DNA of 47,122 nt from VAZQ01 sp050179645 (GCA_050179645.1 JBFXEX010000038.1:1-47122); one strand, 5' to 3'. Shown: positions 25,901-32,500, counted from the stretch's first letter. The notes: generated by a model not told the origin, from the letters alone. Numbers and translations are program-made.

Positions 25901-26243
25901 TGACGCGCGCAATATCTTTGCCTTGAGCAGCGTGCTCGAACGCCGCGGTATGAATGTACTCACGGCGATGACGGGACTCGAGGCGATCGAGACAGCCGAG
26001 CGCACCCCGGAACTCGCGATCGTGCTCATGGACATCATGATGCCCGAAATGGACGGGTATCAGACCATCGGCGTCATTCGCGACAATCCGGCGTTCCGTC
26101 GCCTTCCGATCATCGCGCTGACGGCGAAGGCGATGAAAGGAGATCGAGAAAAGTGCCTGGAAGCGGGCGCATCCGACTATCTGGCAAAGCCGGTCAACAC
26201 CGAGCAATTGCTGTCGACTTTACGGCTCTGGCTACACCGCTGA
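19971..26243 (+). CDS. Cytoplasmic poly-HAMP hybrid histidine kinase (2090 aa)
   Basis: A giant soluble hybrid sensor kinase. After about 170 residues of degenerate HAMP-like sequence, eleven consecutive 92-residue HAMP units follow (about 170-1181), each with an EVTRVAREVGTEG...GQA...GTWKDLTDSVN...NIAEVTTAV...GDLS pattern. Then come a GAF domain (about 1195-1335), a glutamine-rich coiled coil (about 1343-1420), HisKA with FLANMSHELRTPLNS (histidine 1428), HATPase_c (LLSNAFKFTDKG, GGTGLGLAISRELA), and three receiver domains with phospho-aspartates near 1752, 1874 and 2021. There is no transmembrane segment, so it senses an internal signal, as in group III (Nik1-like) kinases used in osmosensing. 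It has an EcfG-type promoter and a GGGGG ribosome site, and an HWE kinase gene follows by four bases. Confidence 0.93.
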   Translation: MTTRPRRLKTTGAKRSSAVPQLSFDLPHLLYALETVRMGDFSVRLAGDQPGLEGKIADVFNEVVAANERMSKQLENIGQVVGREGRTRQRVRLGLTGGAWGEMEVSVNTLIDDLLWPTREVTRVIGAFAQGDLLQTVRLDVDGRPLKGEFLQSANIVNTMIRQLGVFTSEVTRVAREVGTEGKLGGQAQVPEVTGVWKELTESVNSMASNLTAQVRNIADVTIAVANGDLSKKITVDVRGEILQLKEAINTMVDQLRSFASEVTRVAREVGTDGKLGGQAIVPGVAGTWKDLTDSVNAMCGNLTAQVRNIAQVTTAVARGDLSRKITVDVRGEILELKDTINTMVDQLNAFASEVTRVAGEVGTEGKLGGQAAVPGVAGTWKDLTDNVNFMASNLTAQVRNIADVATAIARGDLSKKITVNVSGEILQLKETINTMVDQLNAFAGEVTRVAREVGTEGQLGGQANVLGVAGTWKDLTDSVNSMASNLTAQVRNIAEVTTAVAGGDLSKKITVDVRGEILELKDTINTMVDQLNAFAGEVTRVAREVGTEGKLGGQAVVRGVGGTWKDLTDSVNSMASNLTGQVRNIAEVATAVAQGDLSKKITVNVSGEILQLKETLNTMVDQLNAFAGEVTRVAREVGTEGKLGGQAAVPGVAGTWKDLTDSVNSMAGNLTAQVRNIAEVTTAVAGGDLSRKITVDVRGEILQLKETINTMVDQLNAFAGEVTRVAREVGTEGRLGGQASVPGVAGTWKDLTDSVNSMAGNLTAQVRNIAEVTTAVARGDLSRKITVDVRGEILQLKDTINTMVDQLNAFASEVTRVAREVGTEGKLGGQAGVPGVAGTWKDLTDNVNFMASNLTAQVRNIAEVATAIASGDLSKKITVDVRGEILLLKDTLNTMVEQLRSFAAEVTRVAREVGTDGRLGGQAVVPGVGGTWKDLTDNVNLLAANLTTQVRNIAEVTTAVARGDLSRKITVDVKGEILELKNTINTMVDQLNAFASEVTRVAREVGTEGKLGGQAEVPGVAGTWKDLTDTVNVMAANLTEQVRGIVKVVTAVANGNLNQYLIVKSKGEVAALAETINNMTGTLATFADQVTTVAREVGVEGRLGGQANVPGTAGTWKDLTGNVNLLAANLTTQVRAIAEVATAVTKGDLTRSIQVEARGEVAELKDNINTMIGNLRLTTARNTEQDWLKTNLARFTNMLQGQRDLQTVGRVLLSELTPLVDAQLGVIYQVEEQGERHLRLLSSYADDANHGHERRIEFGAGLIGQCAVDKRRMLVTAMPPQAVPIGSALFKTMPQNVVVLPVLFEGEVKAVIELASVSNFTALQLAFLEQLTDSIGIVLNSIEATMRTESFLQQSQQLAGELQAQQRELQQTNEQLEQKAQQLAEQNVEVERKNQEIEQARRQLEDKATELALTSKYKSEFLANMSHELRTPLNSILILGQQLSENADRNLSPKQVEFSRTIHGAGTDLLNLITDILDLSKIESGTVAVDAEEVVLSHFIDATARSFRHEADNRQLAFEVEIDPNLGSTISTDPKRLQQVLKNLLSNAFKFTDKGSVCLKVAAAVGGWSPGHSLLNQSPVVAFEVADSGIGIPIEKQRIIFEAFQQADAGTSRKYGGTGLGLAISRELANLLGGEIQLRSTPGIGSTFTLFLPLKYAGPSNGMRSTAPVSVERSREEPVQPDLQPSEFVSDDRFDIAPGDDILLVVEDDPQYAGFLAELARRMDFKVLVASRGLDALELAKQFQPTAISLDVFLPDMLGWTVLCQLKQNPLTRHIPVQVVTLDEDRQHALACGAFSFVTKPTTADGVEDAIRRITDYAKRRRKRLLVVEDSPAEQQSIRQLLSYDDIEIHTAGTGRDALQCLVDQHYDCVVLDLRLPDMTGFEVLDAIKRDERVSDVPVVVFTGRELSAEEDAQLHTMARSIVVKGVESPERLLDETALFLHRVVTDLPLEKRQMLERLTGSDDDLVGRTVLLVDDDARNIFALSSVLERRGMNVLTAMTGLEAIETAERTPELAIVLMDIMMPEMDGYQTIGVIRDNPAFRRLPIIALTAKAMKGDREKCLEAGASDYLAKPVNTEQLLSTLRLWLHR
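20478..23513 (+). repeat. Eleven in-frame 276-bp HAMP-coding repeats
   Basis: Units begin at 20478, 20754, 21030, 21306, 21582, 21858, 22134, 22410, 22686, 22962 and 23238, exactly 276 bases apart, with no length variation. Central units (4-8) are the most alike; the first and the last two diverge most. This suggests expansion by unequal crossing-over, or gene conversion, in the middle of the array. Confidence 0.95.
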
Positions 26244-26247
26244 ACGG

Positions 26248-28119
26248 ATGAATGTCGGAATGATTTCCGAGGACAAAGTTAACATCCTCCTGGTGGACGA
26301 TCAGCCATCGAAACTGCTCACCTACGAGGTGATTCTGCAGTCGTTGGATGACAATCTCATCAAGGCGTCGTCCGGCAAGGAAGCGCTTGAGCAGTTGCTC
26401 AAGAACGAGATCGCGGTCATTCTTGTCGACGTCTGCATGCCGGAGCTCGATGGCTTTGAGCTTGCATCTCTGATCCGAGAGCACCCGCGGTTCAAACGCA
26501 TCGCAATCATCTTCATCTCCGCGATCCATCTGGCGGAAATCGACCACCTGCGAGGCTACGAAAAGGGCGCGGTCGACTACCTGCCGGTGCCGGTGGTGCC
26601 GGAGCTGCTCAGAGCCAAGGTCAGGGTGTTCGCGGATCTCTATCGCAAGAGCCGGCAGCTGGAACGGCTCAATGCCGAACTGGAACACCGCGTCGCTCGG
26701 CGCACGGCCGAATTGGAAGCATCGACGTCGCGATTGTTGGCGAGCGAACAACGACGCAGCCTCGCGCTCGCTGCGGGCAGCATGGGCTCCTGGGATTGGG
26801 ATTTGATCTCCAACACGTTGGCGTGGGACGAGGGGCAGCACGCCATTTTTGGGGTGACGCCAGGAGAATTCTCGGTCACGCCCGAGCATGTCAAGGTCCT
26901 CATTGCACCGGAGGACTGGGAGCCGATTCGGATCAGCATGGAGAACTTGCAGAAGCACGGCGGGACGCAACAGACCGAATATCGCGTGCACCGCCCAAAC
27001 GGCCAGATGCGCTGGTGTATCAGCAACGCCGCGGCCACGAAGGACGCCGCGGGGCGTGTTGTGAGCATCAGCGGCGTGACCGTCGACGTTACGGATCGTA
27101 AGAACGCCGAGGAGCAGCAGGCGCTTCTGGCGCGAGAGGTCGACCATCGCGCCAAGAACGCGATGGCTATCGTGCAGTCGATCGTCAAGCTGACAAAGGC
27201 GGGCAGCGTGCCGGAATACGCCAACGCGATCGAAGGTCGCATCAAGGCGCTGTCGCGCGCTCACGCACTGTTGTCCGATGCCCGCTGGCAGGGTGCGGAG
27301 CTTACCGAGCTCGTCAAGGATGAGCTCGCGCCATATTTTTCCGGTTCTGCCGATCGAATCGTCATCGGCGGTCCGAACCTGTTCCTGGACCCCACGACAG
27401 CGCAGACGCTGGCACTGGCTCTCCACGAGTTGGCGACGAATTGCGCTAAGCACGGCGCACTGTCCCAGTCGGCGGGCCGGATCGAGCTGGAATGGGAAGC
27501 TCAGGCCAACGATATCGTCATCCGTTGGCACGAGACCGGCGGGCCGCCGCCGCATCAGCCGCGCAAGATCGGTTTCGGCATGAAGATCATCACGCTGAGC
27601 ATCGAGCGCCAGCTGGGCGGGACCTCAAACTTCGAATGGCGGCAAGGAGGGCTGTTCTGCTCGCTCCGAGTGCCCCGCAACCAGAGGGGTCAGAACGGCT
27701 CGATTCAGAATTCGCCCCGCACCGGTTGCTCCGCGGGTCCTATTTCGGGCCAGCGCATCATGATCGTCGAAGACGAGGCGCTGGTCGCCATGGGTTTGGA
27801 GGAGCAGTTGATCGATCTTGGCCGCTCGGTTGTCGCCATCTCACCCACCGTGGATGATGCCATGAAGGCGATAGACCAGTTCGCTCCCGATGCGGCTATT
27901 CTCGACGTGAATCTTTGCGGTGAGTTCGTCTATCCGGTCGCATCTCGACTCATGGCTCTCGGTACGCCATTCATATTCATCACCGGATACGGCCGGGAAA
28001 GCATTGATCAGAGATATTCCACGATCCCGATCTTGGAAAAACCCATCGACCGGAGTTCTTTGGAACAGGTGTTCGCCGACCGCAGCCGCGACTTCGATCG
28101 GGTGGCTTCGGAGTCCTAG
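26248..28119 (+). CDS. Receiver-PAS-HWE histidine kinase-receiver protein
   Basis: A 623-residue soluble regulator kinase. The first receiver (about 10-130, aspartate 61 in ILVDVCMPELDG) is followed by a short coiled coil (RQLERLNAELEHRVARRTAEL), a PAS domain (about 170-285, ending SGVTVDVTDRK), an HWE/HisKA_2 dimerisation box (AREVDHRAKNAMAIVQSIV, histidine 300), its ATPase (LALALHELATNCAKHGAL; RWHETGGPP supplies the W-x-E of HWE kinases), and a final receiver (about 508-620, aspartate 553). HWE/HisKA_2 kinases activate PhyR in the alphaproteobacterial general stress response. It starts four bases after the poly-HAMP kinase gene, so it shares that transcript. Start choice between 26248 and 26260 is uncertain. 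Confidence 0.92.
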   Translation: MNVGMISEDKVNILLVDDQPSKLLTYEVILQSLDDNLIKASSGKEALEQLLKNEIAVILVDVCMPELDGFELASLIREHPRFKRIAIIFISAIHLAEIDHLRGYEKGAVDYLPVPVVPELLRAKVRVFADLYRKSRQLERLNAELEHRVARRTAELEASTSRLLASEQRRSLALAAGSMGSWDWDLISNTLAWDEGQHAIFGVTPGEFSVTPEHVKVLIAPEDWEPIRISMENLQKHGGTQQTEYRVHRPNGQMRWCISNAAATKDAAGRVVSISGVTVDVTDRKNAEEQQALLAREVDHRAKNAMAIVQSIVKLTKAGSVPEYANAIEGRIKALSRAHALLSDARWQGAELTELVKDELAPYFSGSADRIVIGGPNLFLDPTTAQTLALALHELATNCAKHGALSQSAGRIELEWEAQANDIVIRWHETGGPPPHQPRKIGFGMKIITLSIERQLGGTSNFEWRQGGLFCSLRVPRNQRGQNGSIQNSPRTGCSAGPISGQRIMIVEDEALVAMGLEEQLIDLGRSVVAISPTVDDAMKAIDQFAPDAAILDVNLCGEFVYPVASRLMALGTPFIFITGYGRESIDQRYSTIPILEKPIDRSSLEQVFADRSRDFDRVASES

Positions 28120-28141
28120 AGGACGTCCAAGCCGCAAGACG

Positions 28142-28618
28142 ATGACAAAACCCGCGCCAACGATCCGCATCTATGTCGATGCCGACGCCTGCCCGGTGAA
28201 GGACGAAGTCTACCGCGTCGCCGCCCGCCACCGGCTGCCGGTCGTCGTCGTGGCGGTCGGCTTCATCCGCGTGCCGCAGGACCCGCTGATCGAGCGGGTC
28301 GCCGCCGGCACAAACCCTGACGCCGCCGATGACTGGATCGCCGAGCGCGTCGGCAAGACCGACATCGTGATCACCGCCGACGTGCCGCTGGCGGGCCGCT
28401 GCGTGAAGTCGGGCGCCACCGTCATCGCGCCCAACGGCCGGCCGTTCACCGAGGACTCGATGGGCATGACGCTTGCGGTGCGCAACCTGATGCACGATCT
28501 GCGCTCCGCCGGCGAGGTGACCGGCGGCCCGCGGCCGTTCTCGCCGCGCGATCGCTCCGCGTTCCTCTCCGCCCTCGAAGAGGCCATCCGCCGCCTGCAG
28601 CGAGCGCCGGGCGGGTAG
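28142..28618 (+). CDS. YaiI/YqxD family protein (UPF0178, DUF188)
   Basis: A 158-residue protein with IRIYVDADACPVKDEVYRVA at the start, DIVITADVPLAGRCVKSGA in the middle, and NGRPFTEDSMGMTLAVRNLM, which together define the DUF188/UPF0178 family. The fold is PIN/NYN-like with conserved aspartates, suggesting a nuclease, but no activity is established. The ATG at 28142 gives the family's usual length (about 150). It follows the HWE kinase gene by 22 bases, yet its housekeeping-like distribution suggests no shared job. Confidence 0.93.
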   Translation: MTKPAPTIRIYVDADACPVKDEVYRVAARHRLPVVVVAVGFIRVPQDPLIERVAAGTNPDAADDWIAERVGKTDIVITADVPLAGRCVKSGATVIAPNGRPFTEDSMGMTLAVRNLMHDLRSAGEVTGGPRPFSPRDRSAFLSALEEAIRRLQRAPGG

Positions 28619-28632
28619 AACACCCGACGCAA

Positions 28633-28650
28633 AATTGACTTGGGTCAATT
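28633..28650 (+). promoter_or_regulatory. FixK/FNR-like palindrome upstream of a monooxygenase gene
   Basis: AATTGACTTGGGTCAATT is a perfect 18-base inverted repeat whose core TTGA-N6-TCAA fits the FixK2/FNR-type box of Bradyrhizobium. It lies 88 bases before the ATG at 28739. A further inverted partner, ATTGACCC at 28682-28689, mirrors GGGTCAAT at 28642-28649. A MarR-type operator is an alternative reading. Confidence 0.5.
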
Positions 28651-28738
28651 GCTTGCAAGGGCATTGGTTTCATCTGTATCTATTGACCCGAGACCGTCGT
28701 GCCAAATGCCGACGGCGGCATTGCAAGAAGGAATTCCC

Positions 28739-29923
28739 ATGACTTCGTCACGACCCAGCATTGTCATCGTCGGAGGCGGCATCGGCGGCCTGTTTGCCGC
28801 CAACGCCCTGATCGCACAGGGGCTGCGGGTATCGGTCTACGAGCAGGCCCCCGTGCTCGGCGAGGTCGGCGCCGGCGTCTACATCACGCCGAACTGCGTG
28901 CGCCAGTTGCAGCGGGTCGGCCTGGGGCCGGCTGTCGAGAAGTGGGGCGCCAAGGTCGGCAACGGTTCGCGCTACTTCCACCAGGACGGCAGCGAGATCG
29001 CCCGGGTCCAGGTCACCGACTCGTCGGGCTGGAACGCGACCTACGGCATGCATCGCGCCGACCTGGTCGGCATGCTGGCAAAAAATCTGCCGACCGACGT
29101 GGTGCACACCGGGCACCAGTGCACTGGCTTCGAGCGGCGGGGCGACGTGGCCCGCGTCACATTTGCCAACGGCGCGGTCGCCGAAGGCGACGTCGTGGTC
29201 GGCGCCGACGGCATTCACTCGGTGCTCCAACAGCATGTGACGTCCGCATCCCGCCCGGTGTTTTCGGGCAGCGTCACCTACCGGGGCATCGTTCGAGCCG
29301 AACTGGTGCCGGACTGGCCGACGCAAAGCTGGATGATGTGGCTCGGCAAGGGCCGACACTTCCTGGCCTTTCCGATGCGCGCCGGCACGCTCATCAATTT
29401 CGTCGGCTTCGTGCCGGAGAACGAAGCCACGAAGGAGTCATGGTCGGCTGCCGGCGATCCCGACGCGCTCCGCCGGGAATTCGCCGGCTGGGATCCACGC
29501 ATCGGCTATCTGTTGGGCCGGGTCGAGGCCACGTTCCGCACGGCACTGTATGACCGCGATCCGCTGCCGACGTGGACGCGGGGACGGCTGACGCTGCTCG
29601 GCGATGCCGCGCATGCGATGCTGCCGCACCTTGGACAGGGCGCCAACCAGTCGATCGAGGACGGCATGGCGCTCGCCACCATCCTGACGAATACCGATCG
29701 CACCACCGTACTGGCGGCGCTGCTCGCTTATGAACGGCTTCGCCGTGACCGGACCGCGAAGGTTCAATCCGGCTCGCGCGAGAACGGCCTGCGCTACGAC
29801 TCGCTCAAGTCCGATATCAAGACCCGCGACGCCGAACTCACCGCCCATGCCGAATTCCGCCGCAAGCTCTACGATCACGACGTCGTGCCGGAAGCGCGCG
29901 CGGTGGCGCTGGAGTTAGTTTGA
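28739..29923 (+). CDS. FAD-dependent aromatic monooxygenase (salicylate hydroxylase-like)
   Basis: A 394-residue class A flavoprotein monooxygenase. SIVIVGGGIGGLFAANALIAQG is the FAD fold at about 7-28, GAGVYITPNCVRQLQRVGL follows, DVVVGADGIHSVLQ is the DG motif, and LTLLGDAAHAMLPHLGQGANQSIEDG is the GD motif near 283-308. This layout matches salicylate 1-hydroxylase, 3-hydroxybenzoate 6-hydroxylase and 6-hydroxynicotinate monooxygenase; the substrate cannot be told apart by eye. AAGGAA lies six bases before the ATG. The palindrome at 28633-28650 probably controls it. No other catabolic genes are adjacent. Confidence 0.88.
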   Translation: MTSSRPSIVIVGGGIGGLFAANALIAQGLRVSVYEQAPVLGEVGAGVYITPNCVRQLQRVGLGPAVEKWGAKVGNGSRYFHQDGSEIARVQVTDSSGWNATYGMHRADLVGMLAKNLPTDVVHTGHQCTGFERRGDVARVTFANGAVAEGDVVVGADGIHSVLQQHVTSASRPVFSGSVTYRGIVRAELVPDWPTQSWMMWLGKGRHFLAFPMRAGTLINFVGFVPENEATKESWSAAGDPDALRREFAGWDPRIGYLLGRVEATFRTALYDRDPLPTWTRGRLTLLGDAAHAMLPHLGQGANQSIEDGMALATILTNTDRTTVLAALLAYERLRRDRTAKVQSGSRENGLRYDSLKSDIKTRDAELTAHAEFRRKLYDHDVVPEARAVALELV

Positions 29924-29940
29924 TCGGGATTTGCCCGATC
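29922..29940. terminator. Hairpin at the monooxygenase stop codon
   Basis: GATCGGG, loop ATTTG, CCCGATC: a 7-bp stem that overlaps the TGA. It is followed by another inverted repeat (ATTCCGGG / CCCGGAAT, 29952-29984). There is no U-tract. Confidence 0.45.
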
Positions 29941-30044
29941 GGCCCATCATCATTCCGGGACGACCCGAGGGCCGGACCCGGAATTCAGTGGCCTCAGAGC
30001 CTGCGACTTAGGTCGAAGCCGTAGCCACAGCAGCGGGGTGCGCT

Positions 30045-30106
30045 CCCCTCCCCCTTGTGGGGAGGGGGTCGGAGGTGGGGTCTTCTCGCGCAAGCGCCAC
30101 CCCACC
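30045..30106. repeat. Dispersed GC-rich palindromic repeat
   Basis: Two hairpins lie side by side: CCCCTCCCC / GGGGAGGGG (30045-30067) and GGTGGGGT / ACCCCACC (30074-30106). The first is close to the hairpin at 4693-4712, so it belongs to a dispersed intergenic repeat. Confidence 0.55.
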
Positions 30107-30217
30107 CCATCCAGTGAGTTCGGGACTCGATGGGTTAACGCCGCCCTAACGGATTTGGCCGCTTTCCATTCAAATGCCGAACGAATTGTTGGAATCCCGC
30201 TCGCATAGTCCGCCGCA

Positions 30218-30304
30218 GTGATGCACGGAACGTCGCCCCACGTGTGCATCACAAACAGAGCCCCGGTACGCACCCCGACCCCCCACCCCGAGCGTACCGG
30301 GGCT
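30218..30304 (+). ncRNA. Candidate small RNA: two strong hairpins with C-rich loops
   Basis: Hairpin 1 pairs GTGATGCAC and ACGT (30218-30226, 30230-30233) with ACGT and GTGCATCAC (30240-30252), leaving a CGCCCC loop and a GGA bulge. Six bases later, hairpin 2 has a 13-bp stem (AGCCCCGGTACGC with GCGTACCGGGGCT, 30259-30271 and 30292-30304) and a 20-base loop made almost only of C and A. The tail TCTTTGCTT is a weak U-tract. No convincing promoter was found. C-rich loops favour the plus strand as the RNA. A protein-binding repeat or a leader of the gene at 30410 is possible. Confidence 0.4.
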
Positions 30305-30409
30305 TCTTTGCTTCGGCGTCACACAGCGCGGCCCTGGCGGACAAGAAGGACTGGCAATCGCGCGGTAGAGTAGCCATGTATTTAATATCTTCCGCACAAG
30401 GAGAGTTGA

Positions 30410-30673
30410 ATGGCCCCGCGCCAAATAAAGATGCCTGAGACGACGGATTCGGGACCCGAAGCACCCGTAGCGCCGCTATCGCAAAGCAAGCGGCCTGAAC
30501 TCGGACGGTTTTTGCTTCAGGTCGACCGGCAGACCAAAGGCTCGTACGCCTCGGCGGACGCCGCCAGCATCGCTGGACTGGCTATTAAGAAGAAGCATCC
30601 CGTCGTGTCCGTATCGATTTACGACAGCATCGAGACCGTCAACACCGCAATCGAACTGCCAAGCTCATCCTGA
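30410..30673 (+). CDS. Hypothetical protein (87 aa)
   Basis: The ATG at 30410 follows AAGGAGAG, a strong ribosome site. The 87-residue soluble product has a proline-rich polar first third, then LGRFLLQVDRQTKGSYASADAASIAGLAIKKKHPVVSVSIYDSIET, which looks like a small alpha/beta fold. No motif of known function was recognised. It stands alone downstream of the candidate RNA at 30218-30304. Confidence 0.65.
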   Translation: MAPRQIKMPETTDSGPEAPVAPLSQSKRPELGRFLLQVDRQTKGSYASADAASIAGLAIKKKHPVVSVSIYDSIETVNTAIELPSSS

Positions 30674-30832
30674 CGGATGGGTTGGCGCGGAGTTTCCAAG
30701 ATCAGATGACATGACGAGGCGGTCCGACCCCGGACCGCCGCACGTCCCGCTCCTGGTGACGACGCTCTCTATCTCGCTGTTGTCGCTAGATTGCTTCGAG
30801 TCCCTCCAGGCGCCAACGAACTCTCGGTCCGC

Positions 30833-30848
30833 TGTGAGTTACCTCACA
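30833..30848 (+). promoter_or_regulatory. Perfect CRP-type palindrome, site A
   Basis: TGTGAGTTACCTCACA: both TGTGA/TCACA half-sites are exact with the 6-base spacing of the CRP consensus. It lies 72 bases before the ATG at 30921. A -10-like CTATTG starts at 30870, the class II distance, but is a weak match. Confidence 0.55.
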
Positions 30849-30853
30849 CCGGA

Positions 30854-30918
30854 GCAAACCTCCTCGGCGCTATTGCTGGCGATGCGACCGGCGTGGTCGC
30901 AGCAACGAGGAGGTTTGC
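30854..30918 (+). promoter_or_regulatory. Leader inverted repeat that sequesters the ribosome site
   Basis: GCAAACCTCCTCG (30854-30866) and CGAGGAGGTTTGC (30906-30918) are perfect 13-base complements. The 3' arm contains the ribosome site GAGGAGG of the gene at 30921. Inside the loop a second stem, TGCGACC / GGTCGCA (30883-30901), stacks beneath. If the transcript includes the left arm, translation would be shut off until the stem opens. Confidence 0.6.
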
Positions 30919-30920
30919 AG

Positions 30921-31283
30921 ATGAGCACATTGGAAGCTACCGCACCGTCTCCGAAAATTGCCGACTCCAAGGCGTACGACACCCAGACCGTAGCGCGCGA
31001 GGGCCGCGACGGCGCGGAAGCGCGGGCGATCCTGCGCGTCGGTGACTTCAGGGATCACCACGGATTCGATACGAGGTGGACCATCCCCGGCTGCACTCCC
31101 TCGAGTGTCGTGATGGTGTCGATCTGCGAAGTCGGCTTGATCGGCGGACAGGTGCGCCCGTTCCAGGGTGCAGCCAGCATGGAGGTCCACAACGTCGTGC
31201 CCGGCACCAACGAAGTGCGCGTCCGCGGTTTCATCGGCTGGGAAACCGATCTCAATGTGCGGCTTCACTTCCTGGTCGGCTGA
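30921..31283 (+). CDS. Hypothetical protein (120 aa) with structured leader
   Basis: From the ATG at 30921 (GAGGAGG eight bases upstream) the 120-residue product is soluble. Its first 40 residues are polar (MSTLEATAPSPKIADSKAYD). The rest reads like beta structure: FDTRWTIPGCTPSSVVMVSICEVGLIGG, then GAASMEVHNVVPGTNEVRVRGFIGWETDLNVRLHFLVG. It was not recognised. Control signals are unusually rich: a perfect CRP-type palindrome and a 13-bp ribosome-site-masking repeat. The repeat's right arm ends two bases before the ATG. Confidence 0.7.
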   Translation: MSTLEATAPSPKIADSKAYDTQTVAREGRDGAEARAILRVGDFRDHHGFDTRWTIPGCTPSSVVMVSICEVGLIGGQVRPFQGAASMEVHNVVPGTNEVRVRGFIGWETDLNVRLHFLVG

Positions 31284-31329
31284 CGCACGCACGTCATCTC
31301 TCCCGGACGCCGTGTCCCGCTGAGATCGA

Positions 31330-31442
31330 ATGAGCGAAGCGACGAAGCAATCCGGACTCCGAGGTGTAACGCTGGTTTGCTTCGCGGAGCATGTCATCGG
31401 GCCGCGCGAAAGCGCGGACCCGTTGGCTCGCAATGACGCCTC
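31330..31442. repeat. Possible dispersed intergenic repeat
   Basis: The stretch beginning GAGCGAAGCGACGAAGCAAT and ending GGCTCGCAATGACG contains phrases that, from memory, recur between genes in Bradyrhizobium genomes. It also holds a small GCGCG/CGCGC hairpin. Copy number could not be checked; nothing else is seen between 31284 and 31546. Confidence 0.3.
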
Positions 31443-31546
31443 GAGATAAAGGTAATCGCTAACAAGAGGTAAAGATTTGCCTAAGCAAAAACCTCAGTGG
31501 CGCCGTATTCCAATGGCATGTGGTCCGTCGCGGAGGGGAGAGGCAC

Positions 31547-32119
31547 ATGAAGCGCATGCGCGCTGCTGCCGCTGTCGCCATTCGGATCAACGCCGTCATT
31601 CTTGTGTCGATCTGCTGCTCCCTTGGGAGTTCGCTCGGCAGTTCGTCAGCATGGGCGATGATCGATTGTATGAGCGCACCGGGCGAACCCAAGGTCGGAG
31701 CACGGTATTTCTGGCGCGAGATCGATGGCCGCAAGTGCTGGTTTCTGAGGACCGGCGACATCCCGCCTAAATCACAGCTGCGCTGGCCGAAAAAGGCCGA
31801 AAAGGTCGAGCCCGAAGAAGATGCGCGGCCTGAAGAACCGTCAGCGGTCGCCACCGACACACGCGATGAGCGACCTCAGTCCGTGGCGGTAACGCTGCCG
31901 CCGGCCGAAACCACCGAGAGACCGCAGCCAAGTTCGGAGCCCCGCCCGACGTCGCAACTGCGGTTTCGGACGGCACGCGTGAAGCCCGTCGCGGCGCCGG
32001 CGCTCAACCTCGGACACGGCCTCGACTTGCTGAACGGCACCAGCCTGACGGCCAACACGCCGCCCAGTCTCGCACCGGCCGACCCGTTCCATGCTCGCTT
32101 TACCGGCCGGCGCGACTGA
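31547..32119 (+). CDS. Exported hypothetical protein with proline-rich middle (190 aa)
   Basis: The ATG at 31547 follows GGAGGGGAG. A signal peptide (MKRMRAAAAVAIRINAVILVSICCSLGSSLGSSSAWA) precedes a short folded-looking segment, MIDCMSAPGEPKVGARYFWR through EIDGRKCWFLRTGD, with two cysteines and several tryptophans. The remaining 100 residues are low-complexity, rich in P, E, A and R. Such 'YFWREIDGRKCWFL' secreted proteins are, from memory, common in Bradyrhizobium, without known function. It converges with the minus-strand gene, the stop codons adjoining at 32119/32120. Confidence 0.75.
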   Translation: MKRMRAAAAVAIRINAVILVSICCSLGSSLGSSSAWAMIDCMSAPGEPKVGARYFWREIDGRKCWFLRTGDIPPKSQLRWPKKAEKVEPEEDARPEEPSAVATDTRDERPQSVAVTLPPAETTERPQPSSEPRPTSQLRFRTARVKPVAAPALNLGHGLDLLNGTSLTANTPPSLAPADPFHARFTGRRD

Positions 32120-32500
32120 TCAACCGGTCAGTATCCGCCACCACCAGGGACGCTGATTCCGTTGCGACCGCAGCGCCTCCAGTTCGCCCTCCAGCCGGGC
32201 GGACGCTTCCCGTGCGGACATCAGTTCGGCGGTCATCCGCAGGAGATCGGCCAACAGGCGTTCTGCCCGGCCGCGTTCCGCGGCCGCATGAAAAGCCGTC
32301 CGCCGATCGGCCACCATGGCCTCAAGCTCCGCGACCTTTGCCTGCAGCATCTCGATCTCCGCCTTGAGCGTGGCTGCGGTCGACCGCGCATCGGACGAAC
32401 GCGCCGGTGGGTCTGGGGTCGTGGGGCCGGTTGCAGGGCGGGCAGGCATCGAGGGTCGGATCCCGGGGCCCGAAGCGATTCGGGCAATAAACTTTGCCAT
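32120..32500 (-). CDS. Coiled-coil hypothetical protein (126 aa)
   Basis: The 126-residue product has a proline-rich start, a predicted coiled coil at about 40-113 (TAATLKAEIEMLQAKVAELEAM, then RAERLLADLLRMTAELMSAREASARLEGELEALRSQ) and a C-terminal RPWWWRILTG. The tail resembles that of coiled-coil proteins linked to DNA-binding or plasmid-type genes in rhizobia, from memory. The start is uncertain: the ATG at 32500 overlaps the palindrome of site B and has no ribosome site; an in-frame ATG at 32449 would put the palindrome 53 bases upstream. Confidence 0.6.
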   Translation of the reverse strand: MAKFIARIASGPGIRPSMPARPATGPTTPDPPARSSDARSTAATLKAEIEMLQAKVAELEAMVADRRTAFHAAAERGRAERLLADLLRMTAELMSAREASARLEGELEALRSQRNQRPWWWRILTG

